Source: Neisseria sp. Marseille-Q5346 (GTDB taxonomy: Bacteria > Pseudomonadota > Gammaproteobacteria > Burkholderiales > Neisseriaceae). From it: a stretch of 64,000 nucleotides of DNA. Below the pieces are notes generated by a model. The model saw only the letters and a list, made by a program, of their open reading frames with translations. It was not told the origin of the DNA and made no database searches. This document shows positions 17,005 to 26,157 of this stretch, one piece after another. How positions within the stretch are numbered: the first letter of the stretch is position 1; the number at the start of each line of letters is the position of its first letter. Location of the stretch: NCBI RefSeq assembly GCF_946902045.1, contig NZ_OX336253.1, positions 310,001-374,000 on the forward strand, read 5' to 3'. Position numbers and translations under genes: made by a program.

Positions 17005-19005
17005 ATGAAACTCAACCCCCAACAGCAAGCCGCAGTCAAATATCTAGGCGGCCCCCTGCTCGTCCTTGCCGGCGCAGGCAGCGGAAAAACCGGCGTGATT
17101 ACGCAAAAAATCAAGCATTTGATTGTCAACGTCGGCTATCTGCCGCATACCGTCGCCGCGATTACCTTTACCAACAAAGCTGCCACGGAAATGCAGGAGC
17201 GCGTCTCTAAAATGCTGCCCAAGTCGCAAACGCGCGGGCTGACAATTTGCACCTTCCACTCTTTGGGCATGAAGATTTTGCGCGAAGAGGCGAACCAAAT
17301 CGGTTACAAAAAAAACTTTTCCATTCTCGACTCTACCGACAGCGCGAAAATCCTCGGCGAACTTTTGGGCGGTACAGGCAAAGAAGCCATATTCAAAGCG
17401 CAACATCAAATTTCCCTTTGGAAAAACGATCTAAAAACGCCTGAAGATGTCGTTCAGACGGCCTCCAATGTGTGGGAACAGCAAACAGCGCGCGTGTATG
17501 CGAGCTATCAGGAAACCCTGCAAAGCTATCAGGCGGTGGACTTTGACGACTTAATCCGCCTACCCGCCGTGCTTTTGCAGCAAAACAGCGAAGTGCGCAA
17601 CAAATGGCAGCGGCGGCTGCGTTATCTGCTGGTTGACGAATGTCAAGACACTAACACCTGCCAATTTACGCTGATGAAGCTCTTAACCGGCGCGGAAGGC
17701 ATGTTTACTGCCGTCGGCGACGACGACCAGTCCATCTACGCATGGCGCGGTGCAAACATGGAAAACCTGCGCAAAATGCAGGAAGACTATCCGCAGATGA
17801 AAGTCATCAAACTGGAGCAAAACTACCGCTCCACCGCTCGGATTCTCAAAATCGCCAACAAAGTCATCGAAAACAATCCCAAACTCTTTACCAAAAAACT
17901 TTGGTCGCAGTTCGGCGAAGGAGAAATCGTCAAGGTCGTTGCCTGTCAAAGCGAGCAGCATGAAGCCGACTGGGTTGTCAGCCAAATCGTCAAGCAGAAG
18001 CTGGTCGGCGGCGACAAAACCCAATACGCCGATTTCGCCGTGTTATACCGCGGCAACCATCAGGCGCGGATTTTTGAAGAAGCCTTGCGCAGCGCGCGTG
18101 TTCCCTACCAGATCTCCGGCGGACAAAGCTTTTTTGACAAAGCCGAAATCAAAGACGTTTTGTCCTACTTGCGCCTGCTTGCCAATCCCAACGACGATCC
18201 CGCCTTCCTGCGCGCCGTAACCACGCCCAAACGCGGTATCGGCGATGTGACCCTGGGCAAGCTCAACACCTACGCGCACGAACACGAATGCAGTCTGTAT
18301 GAAGCCGCGCAAACCGAAGAAGCGCTTGCCCTGTTGAACCATACCAACCGCCAACACCTGCAAGCCTTCATGGATATGATTGAAAACTACCGCACCAAAG
18401 CCGAAACCAGCGAAGCAGGCGAGCTTATCCATAACCTGCTGAAAGAAATCGACTACGAAAACCACCTGTTGGCCAACGAAGAAGGCAAAGCAGGCGAAAT
18501 CAAATGGCGCAACGTTACCGACCTGACCGGCTGGCTGGAACGCAAAGGCGAGCAGGACGGCAAAAACATCATCGAGCTTGCCCAAACCATCGCCCTGATG
18601 ACACTTTTGGAGGGAAAAAGCGAAGAAGAAGTCGATGCCGTCAAACTTTCGACCCTGCACGCTTCCAAAGGTTTGGAATACCCCTACGTCTTCCTCGTCG
18701 GTTGCGAAGAAGGTATCTTGCCGCACAATGACAGCATAGAAGAAGACAACGTCGAAGAAGAACGCCGCCTGATGTACGTCGGCATTACCCGCGCCAAACG
18801 CCAGCTTACACTAACCCACTGCCTCAAACGCAAAAAACAAGGTACATGGCAATTCCCCGAGCCGAGCCGTTTCATAGATGAAATGCCACAGGAAGACATC
18901 AAAATCCTAGGCCGTAAAGGCGGCGAGCCGCTTGTGAGTAAGGAAGAAGGGAAAAGCAATCTGGCAGGTTTGCTGGATATGCTGGGAAACAAAAGAAAGG
19001 GATAA
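17005..19005 (+). CDS. rep: ATP-dependent DNA helicase Rep
   Basis: Superfamily 1A 3'-5' DNA helicase, 666 residues from the chosen ATG at 17005 (MKLNPQQQAAVKYLGGPLL). Motifs are LVLAGAGSGKTGVI (Walker A, about residues 20-33), AAITFTNKAATEMQER, CTFHSLGMKILR, LLVDECQDTN (Walker B), VGDDDQSIYAWRGA, EQNYRSTARIL, TLHASKGLEYPYVFL and RRLMYVGITRAKR. The protein helps forks through bound proteins and repair substrates. The frame opens 14 codons earlier, but those codons overlap the DUS hairpin region. A DUS hairpin follows the stop. Rep is preferred over UvrD because of its length and the C-terminus; moderately sure. Confidence 0.9.
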   Translation: MKLNPQQQAAVKYLGGPLLVLAGAGSGKTGVITQKIKHLIVNVGYLPHTVAAITFTNKAATEMQERVSKMLPKSQTRGLTICTFHSLGMKILREEANQIGYKKNFSILDSTDSAKILGELLGGTGKEAIFKAQHQISLWKNDLKTPEDVVQTASNVWEQQTARVYASYQETLQSYQAVDFDDLIRLPAVLLQQNSEVRNKWQRRLRYLLVDECQDTNTCQFTLMKLLTGAEGMFTAVGDDDQSIYAWRGANMENLRKMQEDYPQMKVIKLEQNYRSTARILKIANKVIENNPKLFTKKLWSQFGEGEIVKVVACQSEQHEADWVVSQIVKQKLVGGDKTQYADFAVLYRGNHQARIFEEALRSARVPYQISGGQSFFDKAEIKDVLSYLRLLANPNDDPAFLRAVTTPKRGIGDVTLGKLNTYAHEHECSLYEAAQTEEALALLNHTNRQHLQAFMDMIENYRTKAETSEAGELIHNLLKEIDYENHLLANEEGKAGEIKWRNVTDLTGWLERKGEQDGKNIIELAQTIALMTLLEGKSEEEVDAVKLSTLHASKGLEYPYVFLVGCEEGILPHNDSIEEDNVEEERRLMYVGITRAKRQLTLTHCLKRKKQGTWQFPEPSRFIDEMPQEDIKILGRKGGEPLVSKEEGKSNLAGLLDMLGNKRKG

Positions 19006-19008
19006 AGC

Positions 19009-19042
19009 AAGGCCGTCTGAAAACAGAATTTCAGACGGCCTT
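19009..19042 (+). terminator. Inverted AG-DUS hairpin after rep
   Basis: AAGGCCGTCTGAAA and its reverse complement separated by 6 bases, 4 bases after the stop codon. Confidence 0.7.
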
Positions 19043-19312
19043 ATTGTCAGCAAAATGTCAAAGACAACAATCAAATAATTTTTACTTTAATACCTTTATG
19101 CCCATCTATTTCCATTCCTCCAGATTCTTCAAAAATAAACAAAAATAATCGAATAATCAGGTACAAAATAAAAAAGCAGGTGACACGATCGCCTCATTCT
19201 CCTTCAATTTACAAGCAAAAATTGTCAACACTTGAAGTATAAATTCACAAGCAAAATTGCATTTTTCAGGTATAATAAAGGATTCCCCAACTGCATTTTG
19301 TGAGCTGAATCC
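19043..19312 (+). promoter_or_regulatory. AT-rich leader with candidate purL promoter
   Basis: No gene was seen between rep and purL. The stretch is AT-rich. The best signal is a -10 box TATAAT at 19271-19276, 37 bases before the purL ATG. A convincing -35 at the right spacing was not found. No purine riboswitch fold was recognised. Confidence 0.45.
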
Positions 19313-22300
19313 ATGTCTGTTGTTCTGCCCTTGCGCGGTGTAACCGCCCTTTCCGATTTCCGTGTTGAAAAACTCTTCCAAAAAGCAGCCGCCCTCGGCC
19401 TGCCCGAAGTCAAATTAAGCAGCGAATTTTGGTATTTTGTCGGTAGCGAAAAAACACTTGATGCCTCGACAGTCGAAAAACTGCAAGCCTTACTGGCAGC
19501 GCAAAGCGTTGAACAAACGCCCAAAGCGCGCGAGGGCTTGCATTTATTTTTGGTAACGCCCCGTTTGGGCACCATTTCGCCTTGGGCTTCCAAAGCAACC
19601 AATATCGCCGAAAACTGCGGCTTGGAAGGCATAGAGCGCATCGAGCGCGGCATGGCGGTGTGGCTGGAAGGTCGTCTGAATGATGAACAGAAACAGCAAT
19701 GGGCAGCCCTGTTGCACGACCGCATGACCGAAAGCGTGTTGACCGACATCGATGCAGCGGCGCAACTGTTCCACCATATCCAATCGGAAACCTTCTCCAG
19801 CGTAGATGTATTGGGCGGCGGTAAAGAGGCATTGGTCAAAGCCAATACCGAAATGGGCTTGGCGCTTTCAGCCGACGAAATCGATTATCTGGTTGAAAAC
19901 TATCAGGCTTTAAACCGCAATCCGTCCGATGTTGAATTGATGATGTTCGCTCAGGCAAACAGCGAACACTGCCGCCACAAAATCTTCAACGCCGACTTCA
20001 TCCTCAATGGCGAAAAACAACCGAAATCCCTTTTCGGCATGATTCGCGATACACACAACGCACATCCCGAAGGCACAGTCGTTGCCTATAAAGACAATTC
20101 GTCCGTAATTGAAGGCGCCAAAGTCGAGCGTTTCTATCCGAATGCGGCGGAAAACCAAGGCTACCGTTTCCACGAAGAAGACACCCATATCATCATGAAA
20201 GTGGAAACACACAACCACCCGACCGCCATCGCGCCGTTTGCAGGCGCGGCAACGGGTGCGGGCGGTGAAATCCGCGATGAAGGCGCGACAGGTAAAGGCT
20301 CACGTCCGAAAGCAGGCTTGACCGGCTTTACCGTTTCCAACTTGAATATCCCTGGCTTGGAGCAGCCTTGGGAACAAGCCTATGGCAAACCCGGCCATAT
20401 TGCTTCCCCTCTAGACATCATGATTGAAGGCCCGATCGGCGGCGCGGCGTTCAACAACGAATTCGGCCGCCCCAACCTCTTGGGCTACTTCCGCACCTTT
20501 GAAGAGAAGTTTGACGGTCAGGTTCGCGGCTACCACAAACCGATTATGATCGCCGGCGGCTTGGGCAGCATTCAGGCGCAGCAGACGCATAAAGACGAAA
20601 TCCCCGAAGGCGCGTTGCTGATCCAACTGGGCGGCCCGGGCATGCTTATCGGCTTGGGCGGCGGCGCGGCTTCTTCGATGAATACCGGCACGAACGACGC
20701 CTCTTTAGACTTCAACTCCGTGCAACGCGGCAACCCCGAAATCGAACGCCGCGCACAGGAAGTCATCGACCGCTGCTGGCAGCTCGGCGACAAAAACCCG
20801 ATTATCTCCATCCACGACGTCGGCGCGGGCGGCTTGTCCAACGCCTTCCCAGAACTCGTCAACGATGCCGGACGCGGCGCAGTATTCAAGCTGCGCGAAG
20901 TGCCGCTGGAAGAACATGGCCTTAACCCGCTGCAAATCTGGTGCAACGAATCGCAAGAACGTTATGTATTGTCCATTTTGGAAAAAGATTTGGAGACCTT
21001 CCGCGCCATCTGCGAACGCGAACGCTGCCCGTTTGCCGTGGTCGGCACGGCGACCGACGACGGCCATTTGAAAGTGCGCGACGATTTGTTCTCTAACAAC
21101 CCTGTCGATTTGCCGTTGAACGTTTTGCTCGGCAAACCGCCCAAAACCACGCGCACCGACAAAACGGTTACGCCGTCTGAAAAACCGTTTAACGCTGGCG
21201 ATATCGACATTACCGAAGCCGCCTACCGCGTTTTGCGCCTGCCTACCGTAGCAGCTAAAAACTTCCTGATTACCATCGGCGACCGCAGCGTCGGCGGCAT
21301 GACCCACCGCGACCAAATGGTCGGCAAATACCAAACCCCCGTAGCCGACTGCGCCGTTACCATGATGGGCTTCAATACCTATCGCGGCGAAGCGATGTCT
21401 ATGGGAGAAAAACCGACTGTCGCCCTGTTTGACGCGCCTGCTTCGGGCAGAATGTGCGTCGGCGAAGCCATCACCAACATCGCTGCGGTCAATATCGGCG
21501 ACATCGGCAATATCAAACTCTCCGCCAACTGGATGGCGGCGTGCGGCAACGAGGGCGAAGACGAAAAACTCTACCGCACCGTCGAAGCTGTCTCCCAAGC
21601 CTGTCAGGCATTGGATTTGAGTATTCCCGTGGGCAAAGACAGCCTGTCGATGAAAACCGTATGGCAGGACGGCGAAGAGAAAAAATCCGTCGTTTCGCCG
21701 TTGAGCCTGATTATCTCCGCGTTCGCGCCTGTGAAAGATGTGCGCAAAACCGTTACACCTGAGTTGAAAAACGTCGAAGACAGCGTATTGCTGTTTATCG
21801 ATTTAGGCTTTGGCAAAGCGCGTATGGGCGGCTCGGCATTCGGTCAGGTTTACAACAACATGAGCGGCGACGCGCCCGATTTGGACGATACAGGCCGTCT
21901 GAAAGACTTCTACGGCGTGATTCAGGAGCTTGTCGCTGAAGACAAACTCTTGGCATACCACGACCGCAGCGACGGCGGCTTGTTTGCGACGCTGGCGGAA
22001 ATGGCGTTTGCGGGGCGTTGCGGGTTAGATATCACATTGGGAAGCATACTTTTTGCAACCACGATAGCAACCTATACACCTGCCCAGGTTGACCACGACC
22101 TAGGCTTTGTTAATGCTGGTTCTATCATCTCTACCGAAGAAAACGTAATCCGTTCGCTGTTTAATGAAGAGCTTGGTGCAGTTTTACAAGTTCGTGCAGA
22201 AGATGCTGATTATGTACTCAAGCAATTTGACAAGAAAGAATTTTTTGTAAACAAGGGAGGCTTCTCTCCGCGCAAGATAGGCAAATTTGCCAGCCATTAT

Positions 22301-23323
22301 ATTGGCACAATCAATCCGACATCCGACCGTCTTGTAATCACAGTTGACGATGAAACTCTGTTCGACCAACCACGCGCCGACCTGCAACGCGCATGGCAGG
22401 AAACCAGCCATGCCATTCAACGCCTGCGTGACAACCCCGCCTGCGCAGACAGCGAGTTCGCCCTGATTGGCGACAACGAACGCAGCGCATTGTTTGCCGA
22501 CGTGAAGTTTGATGTAAACGAAGACATCGCCGCGCCTTTCGTCAACAGCGGCGCGAAACCCAAAATCGCCATCCTGCGCGAACAGGGCGTAAACGGCCAA
22601 ATCGAAATGGCAGCCGCCTTCACCCGCGCCGGTTTCGATGCCTACGACGTGCATATGTCCGACCTGATGGCAGGCCGCGTCAACCTTGCCGACTTCAAAA
22701 TGCTGGCGGCGTGCGGCGGCTTCAGCTACGGCGACGTACTCGGCGCAGGCGAAGGCTGGGCGAAATCGATTCTGTTCCACCCTGCTCTGCGCGACCAATT
22801 TGCCGCCTTCTTCGCCGACCCGAACACGCTGACATTGGGCGTGTGCAACGGCTGCCAAATGGTCAGCAACCTCGCCGAAATCATCCCCGGCACGGCAGGC
22901 TGGCCGAAGTTTAAACGCAACCTGAGCGAACAGTTCGAAGCGCGCCTGAGCATGGTTCATGTTCCGAAATCCGCGTCGCTGATTCTGAACGAAATGCAAG
23001 GTTCCAGCCTGCCTGTCGTGGTCAGCCACGGCGAAGGCCGCGCCGACTTCGCGCTTCACGGCGGCAAAATTTCAGACGACCTCGGCATCGCGCTGCAATA
23101 CGTCGACGGACAAAACCAAGTTACCCAAACCTACCCGCTCAACCCCAACGGCTCGCCGCAAGGTATCGCCGGTGTGACCAACGCAGACGGCCGCGTTACC
23201 ATCATGATGCCGCATCCAGAACGCGTATACCGTGCCGCGCAAATGAGCTGGAAACCGGAAGACTGGACGGAATTGTCCGGCTGGTACCGCCTCTTTGCCG
23301 GTGCAAGGAAGGCTTTGGGTTAA
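19313..23323 (+). CDS. purL: Phosphoribosylformylglycinamidine synthase (FGAM synthase)
   Basis: Large single-chain PurL of gamma/beta-proteobacterial type, 1336 residues. It converts FGAR plus glutamine and ATP to FGAM in purine synthesis. Domains are an N-terminal PurS-like part; two AIR-synthase-like halves with [19 protein letters not shown] near residue 207, [31 protein letters not shown] near residue 300 and [21 protein letters not shown] near residue 660; and a C-terminal class I glutaminase with [17 protein letters not shown] and the catalytic Cys in LGVCNGCQM near residue 1180. About 22030-22370 is markedly more AT-rich than its flanks, with different codon choice and extra residues. 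The frame stays intact. mucDUS copies lie at 19669 and 23071, and one AG-DUS at 21892. Confidence 0.97.
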   Translation: MSVVLPLRGVTALSDFRVEKLFQKAAALGLPEVKLSSEFWYFVGSEKTLDASTVEKLQALLAAQSVEQTPKAREGLHLFLVTPRLGTISPWASKATNIAENCGLEGIERIERGMAVWLEGRLNDEQKQQWAALLHDRMTESVLTDIDAAAQLFHHIQSETFSSVDVLGGGKEALVKANTEMGLALSADEIDYLVENYQALNRNPSDVELMMFAQANSEHCRHKIFNADFILNGEKQPKSLFGMIRDTHNAHPEGTVVAYKDNSSVIEGAKVERFYPNAAENQGYRFHEEDTHIIMKVETHNHPTAIAPFAGAATGAGGEIRDEGATGKGSRPKAGLTGFTVSNLNIPGLEQPWEQAYGKPGHIASPLDIMIEGPIGGAAFNNEFGRPNLLGYFRTFEEKFDGQVRGYHKPIMIAGGLGSIQAQQTHKDEIPEGALLIQLGGPGMLIGLGGGAASSMNTGTNDASLDFNSVQRGNPEIERRAQEVIDRCWQLGDKNPIISIHDVGAGGLSNAFPELVNDAGRGAVFKLREVPLEEHGLNPLQIWCNESQERYVLSILEKDLETFRAICERERCPFAVVGTATDDGHLKVRDDLFSNNPVDLPLNVLLGKPPKTTRTDKTVTPSEKPFNAGDIDITEAAYRVLRLPTVAAKNFLITIGDRSVGGMTHRDQMVGKYQTPVADCAVTMMGFNTYRGEAMSMGEKPTVALFDAPASGRMCVGEAITNIAAVNIGDIGNIKLSANWMAACGNEGEDEKLYRTVEAVSQACQALDLSIPVGKDSLSMKTVWQDGEEKKSVVSPLSLIISAFAPVKDVRKTVTPELKNVEDSVLLFIDLGFGKARMGGSAFGQVYNNMSGDAPDLDDTGRLKDFYGVIQELVAEDKLLAYHDRSDGGLFATLAEMAFAGRCGLDITLGSILFATTIATYTPAQVDHDLGFVNAGSIISTEENVIRSLFNEELGAVLQVRAEDADYVLKQFDKKEFFVNKGGFSPRKIGKFASHYIGTINPTSDRLVITVDDETLFDQPRADLQRAWQETSHAIQRLRDNPACADSEFALIGDNERSALFADVKFDVNEDIAAPFVNSGAKPKIAILREQGVNGQIEMAAAFTRAGFDAYDVHMSDLMAGRVNLADFKMLAACGGFSYGDVLGAGEGWAKSILFHPALRDQFAAFFADPNTLTLGVCNGCQMVSNLAEIIPGTAGWPKFKRNLSEQFEARLSMVHVPKSASLILNEMQGSSLPVVVSHGEGRADFALHGGKISDDLGIALQYVDGQNQVTQTYPLNPNGSPQGIAGVTNADGRVTIMMPHPERVYRAAQMSWKPEDWTELSGWYRLFAGARKALG

Positions 23324-23354
23324 CCGGCAGGCTGATTTGATTCGGCTTTAAAGA

Positions 23355-23412
23355 AAAGGTCGTCTGAAAACGATTTAGCGGATTCTGCTATATTCGTTTT
23401 CAGACGACCTTT
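23355..23412 (+). terminator. Inverted mucDUS hairpin after purL
   Basis: AAAGGTCGTCTGAAAACGA pairs perfectly with its reverse complement over a 20-base loop. The arms carry the AGGTCGTCTGAA dialect, unlike most hairpins in the window. Confidence 0.75.
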
Positions 23413-23476
23413 ATTCATTCTTTTGCGTTAACTGCCGTTATTTCTGTCTGTACGGAGATAATAGCATGACTTCTTC

Positions 23477-23929
23477 TTATTTCAATTTATCACAATAGCC
23501 TAATTGTTTTAACATTTTGGCCAAACGGAGTAATGAAGATTCAAGAAAAGGTTCTTCTTTTTGTAACCCTTCTTTTAGCTGTTCTAACAATATAGCGTCC
23601 TGACTACTGGTAATATTGAAAGATTCATCACTTAATAACTTATCGTTTCTTACATACATCAAAGCTGAGCATAACAAACTAGTCATATCAACAAGGCGGT
23701 GTGGTGGAATTTCTTCAGATTGGCGCGACCATCTCTCACCAGTATGTCGCCATACTTTAACCGAAATATCAGGTTTGTTCTCATCAGAACTATTCCATTG
23801 CGCTACGCCGACTGATAAGCCTTGTGCATCTTCATCATTTGCAAAACGTCCATCTACTTTAGAATAGTTTTCCCATTTAATAATAGGGCGGTGGTTCAAA
23901 TGAGTAGGTATATCCATTAGTGCCTCCAT
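23477..23929 (-). CDS. Conserved hypothetical protein, tentatively DUF6530
   Basis: A 150-residue soluble protein, read from an ATG at 23929. A second in-frame ATG at residue 5 is equally possible (MDIPTHLNHRPIIKWENY). Visible features are HLNHRPIIKWENYSKVDGRFANDEDAQGLSVGVAQWN at the N-terminus, a middle part with KVWRHTGERWSRQSEEIPPHRLVDM and a helical C-terminus. I tentatively recall this as the DUF6530 group, which is found in many unrelated bacteria and has no assigned function. Base composition is lower in GC than the neighbours, which suggests transfer. A 29-base imperfect palindrome lies 57 bases upstream of the start and may be an operator. Confidence 0.75.
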   Translation of the reverse strand: MEALMDIPTHLNHRPIIKWENYSKVDGRFANDEDAQGLSVGVAQWNSSDENKPDISVKVWRHTGERWSRQSEEIPPHRLVDMTSLLCSALMYVRNDKLLSDESFNITSSQDAILLEQLKEGLQKEEPFLESSLLRLAKMLKQLGYCDKLK

Positions 23930-23985
23930 AGCAGGTTAATTTATGAATTTGTATTATACTAAAGCAATTTTATTACTGCAACGCC

Positions 23986-24014
23986 TACTAACCTACTTAG
24001 TAAGTAAGTTAGTA
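23986..24014 (-). promoter_or_regulatory. AT-rich palindrome upstream of the DUF6530-like gene
   Basis: TACTAAC and TACTTA are mirrored by TAAGTA and GTTAGTA around a central G, with a single mismatched position on each side. The perfect-symmetry layout, AT content and place upstream of a gene fit a dimeric repressor operator. A role as a DNA-transfer scar is also possible. The symmetry is seen; the function is inferred. Confidence 0.4.
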
Positions 24015-24047
24015 AAAATATTAAATTATTTTTTTCAGGTGAGCTTT

Positions 24048-24195
24048 TATAGTGGTTTAAAGAGAGACAGGACACCTTGACCGCCGTCATTCCCGCGCAG
24101 GCGGGAATGACGGCAGCGAAGTGTTTTTTGGATTCCTATTAGCGTATTCTGCAAGCAGAAGCATCATTCTGTATAATTCCCTCTTTTAAACTATA
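24048..24195. repeat. Small repeat element with Correia-like ends around a dRS3
   Basis: The left edge reads TATAGTGGTTTAAA and the right edge contains TTTAAACTATA, an imperfect inverted pair about 140 bases apart. The left end resembles the Correia element terminus (TATAGTGGATTAA). A dRS3 lies inside. This could be a degenerate miniature element; the assignment is weak. Confidence 0.35.
24083..24114. repeat. dRS3 neisserial repeat inside a perfect inverted repeat
   Basis: ATTCCC, 8 bases and GGGAAT at 24089-24108 fit the dRS3 consensus exactly. The full inverted repeat GCCGTCATTCCCGC / GCGGGAATGACGGC has a 4-base loop. dRS3 copies are abundant in Neisseria and serve as insertion targets for filamentous prophages. 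Confidence 0.88.
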
Positions 24196-24227
24196 ATCGA
24201 GATATTCAGACGGCCTTTCCCGACATT

Positions 24228-25313
24228 ATGACTCGACAAGCCTTTATTCTCAGCGATTGCGAATTTTCCGAATGCGGAGAAAAGCCTTACGCCCTGTTGA
24301 CCGCGAATCCGACTAAGGAACACCACTTCATCGCCCAAACCGAGCAACGGCAGCATTCGCATAATCCGCAGGTCAGCCCGCAAAATCAAAACGTTTATCG
24401 CTTGCCGCTGTCTATGTTCCATACTGGCGAAAAAGCCCGCGGCAAAGAACAAAACCGCAGCGAAGCGATCAGCGTCAACATCATCGGCAACTTGGCCGCG
24501 AAAAACCTCTATACGCTGACCTTTGTCGAAGACACCGCCAACCAATACAATCTGGAAACCTGGTTCAACCGTCATGAAAGCGGCTACGAAGAGGCCTGTA
24601 ACCATCTGCGCACCCTGCCTACAGACCGTCTGAAAACAACTACGGCAAATGCCGACACCGTCAAAGTACCGGATGCCTTGTGGCGGATATTGCGGCTGAA
24701 ATTCCTCGGTATTCTGCGCAATCCGCACAACCATAAAAACCTGTTTGCCCACCGACTGCATCAAACACTGCGGGCGCGGCTGCCGGAAGTCGGTTTTGAA
24801 TTTGTCCGCTTGATCAGCAAACGCGACCCCAAGCGCATCGAAGCCATTATGCAGGATTACCGTTTCACCTTTCTCGGCTATGTCGATTGGCTGGGCGGGC
24901 TTTACGGTATGTTGAGCGAAGGCGTGGTGCAACCGTCGTTGTTTGAACGACTGTTTTGTAATATCTTTGCCGAACCCGAAGCAGTGAAAATCGAATTGTT
25001 CCGCTATCCGGAAAACACGGGGCTGTGTCTGTTTGGCGACAGCAGTTTCTGCCTGCAAGCCTCAGCTAAGCTATTCAGCATCGGCGTTAATATCTCGCAC
25101 GATATGTTTGCTATCGTCCATCTGCAAACCGACCGTTGGCACGCGTTTAAAAATACCTTTCATCACGACGCGCCCAAACTGCAAGGTCAAGTGCGAATTA
25201 TCGACGGCGACCAAACCCAAAGATTGCTGTTCAACCGACTGTGCATCCATCAAGCCCATGAAGCCGTGTTCGGCCAAAGCCCGAATATTAAAGATTATTT
25301 AGAGGCCGTCTGA
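24228..25313 (+). CDS. Conserved hypothetical protein of 361 residues
   Basis: A soluble protein that I do not recognise with confidence. It starts MTRQAFILSDCEFSECGEKP and carries ANPTKEHHFIAQTEQRQHSH near residue 26, a pattern of adjacent histidines loosely like the start of DUF4238 proteins (HxxxxxxQ). The middle and C-terminus are mixed alpha/beta with PEVGFEFVRLISKRDPKRIEA and SIGVNISHDMFAIVHLQTDRWH. No signal peptide or membrane segment is seen. A -10 box TATAAT lies at 24172-24177. A single AG-DUS overlaps its stop codon (AVstop), and gloB begins 23 bases later, so the two may form an operon. Two further DUS-like sequences lie within it. GC content matches the core genome. Confidence 0.75.
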   Translation: MTRQAFILSDCEFSECGEKPYALLTANPTKEHHFIAQTEQRQHSHNPQVSPQNQNVYRLPLSMFHTGEKARGKEQNRSEAISVNIIGNLAAKNLYTLTFVEDTANQYNLETWFNRHESGYEEACNHLRTLPTDRLKTTTANADTVKVPDALWRILRLKFLGILRNPHNHKNLFAHRLHQTLRARLPEVGFEFVRLISKRDPKRIEAIMQDYRFTFLGYVDWLGGLYGMLSEGVVQPSLFERLFCNIFAEPEAVKIELFRYPENTGLCLFGDSSFCLQASAKLFSIGVNISHDMFAIVHLQTDRWHAFKNTFHHDAPKLQGQVRIIDGDQTQRLLFNRLCIHQAHEAVFGQSPNIKDYLEAV

Positions 25314-25336
25314 AACCCCTAACCAGAAGAAAGCAT

Positions 25337-26086
25337 ATGAAAATCACGCCAATCCAAGCCCTAAACGACAACTACATCTGGATGATTCAAGAAGGCAACC
25401 ATGCCGCCTGCGTCGATCCGTCCGATGCCACGCCCGTTTTGAAATTTCTCGTCCACAACCGCCTGATGCTGGCGCAAACATGGATTACCCATCCACACCC
25501 CGACCATACCGGCGGCGCAAAAAGCCTGTTTCACGGCTTTTTGGAATCCCCGATCTATGGAGAAAGCGACATCGACGTGGCGACGCATACCGTCACCGCA
25601 GGTACGCAGTTCCCGTTTGGCGAAGGCTTGGTTACCGTTTGGGCAACCCCCGGCCATACCGACCGCCACATCAGCTATCTGCTGGAAAATTCAGACGGCC
25701 TGCACGTTTTCTGTGGCGATACCTTGTTCTCAGCAGGTTGCGGCCGCGTATTTACCGGTACAATCGAGCAGCTTTACGACAGCTTCCACCGATTCAACCA
25801 ACTGCCCGAAGAAACGCTGTTTTATCCGGCGCACGAATACACCGCCTCCAATCTGCGCTTTGCCCAGCATATTGAGCCAAACAATGCCGACATTCAGACG
25901 GCCTTGGCCGCAGCAGAACACACGCCGACGCTGCCTGTCAGCCTGGCGCACGAACATAAAGTCAATCCGTTTTTCCGCGTACACCTGCCTCAAGTTCAGG
26001 CACGCGCCGAAGAATTGAGCGGACGAAAATTAAACAGCGAACTCGAAGTCTTCGCTGCTTTGCGTGAATTGAAAAATCAATTTTAA
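25337..26086 (+). CDS. gloB: Hydroxyacylglutathione hydrolase (glyoxalase II)
   Basis: Hydrolyses S-lactoylglutathione to lactate and glutathione, ending methylglyoxal detoxification. It is a metallo-beta-lactamase fold protein of 249 residues. The zinc motif reads THPHPDHTGG, with ligands His52, His54, Asp56 and His57 (the middle position is Pro where many GloB have His). Further metal ligands are in TPGHTDRHISY near residue 110 and FCGDTLFSAGCGRVF near residue 130. The C-terminal glutathione-binding helices contain HEHKVNPFFRVHLPQV. The start ATG at 25337 is 7 bases after an AGAAGAAAG site. It is probably co-transcribed with the preceding 361-residue gene. Confidence 0.93.
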   Translation: MKITPIQALNDNYIWMIQEGNHAACVDPSDATPVLKFLVHNRLMLAQTWITHPHPDHTGGAKSLFHGFLESPIYGESDIDVATHTVTAGTQFPFGEGLVTVWATPGHTDRHISYLLENSDGLHVFCGDTLFSAGCGRVFTGTIEQLYDSFHRFNQLPEETLFYPAHEYTASNLRFAQHIEPNNADIQTALAAAEHTPTLPVSLAHEHKVNPFFRVHLPQVQARAEELSGRKLNSELEVFAALRELKNQF

Positions 26087-26109
26087 TTGGGCTTAGTCCC
26101 TAAAAAATA

Positions 26110-26144
26110 AAGGCCGTCTGAATAATATCTGTTCAGACGGCCTT
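26110..26144. terminator. Bidirectional inverted DUS hairpin between gloB and guaA
   Basis: AAGGCCGTCTGAA and its reverse complement separated by 9 bases, extended outward by CCCTAAAAAATAA and its near-complement. It lies between convergent genes and probably stops both. Confidence 0.75.
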
Positions 26145-26157
26145 CATTATTTAGGGA

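Noticed and set aside
22030..22370. Frameshift in purL
   Set aside because: The composition changes, but the frame is continuous into [12 protein letters not shown] and the C-terminal glutaminase is intact.
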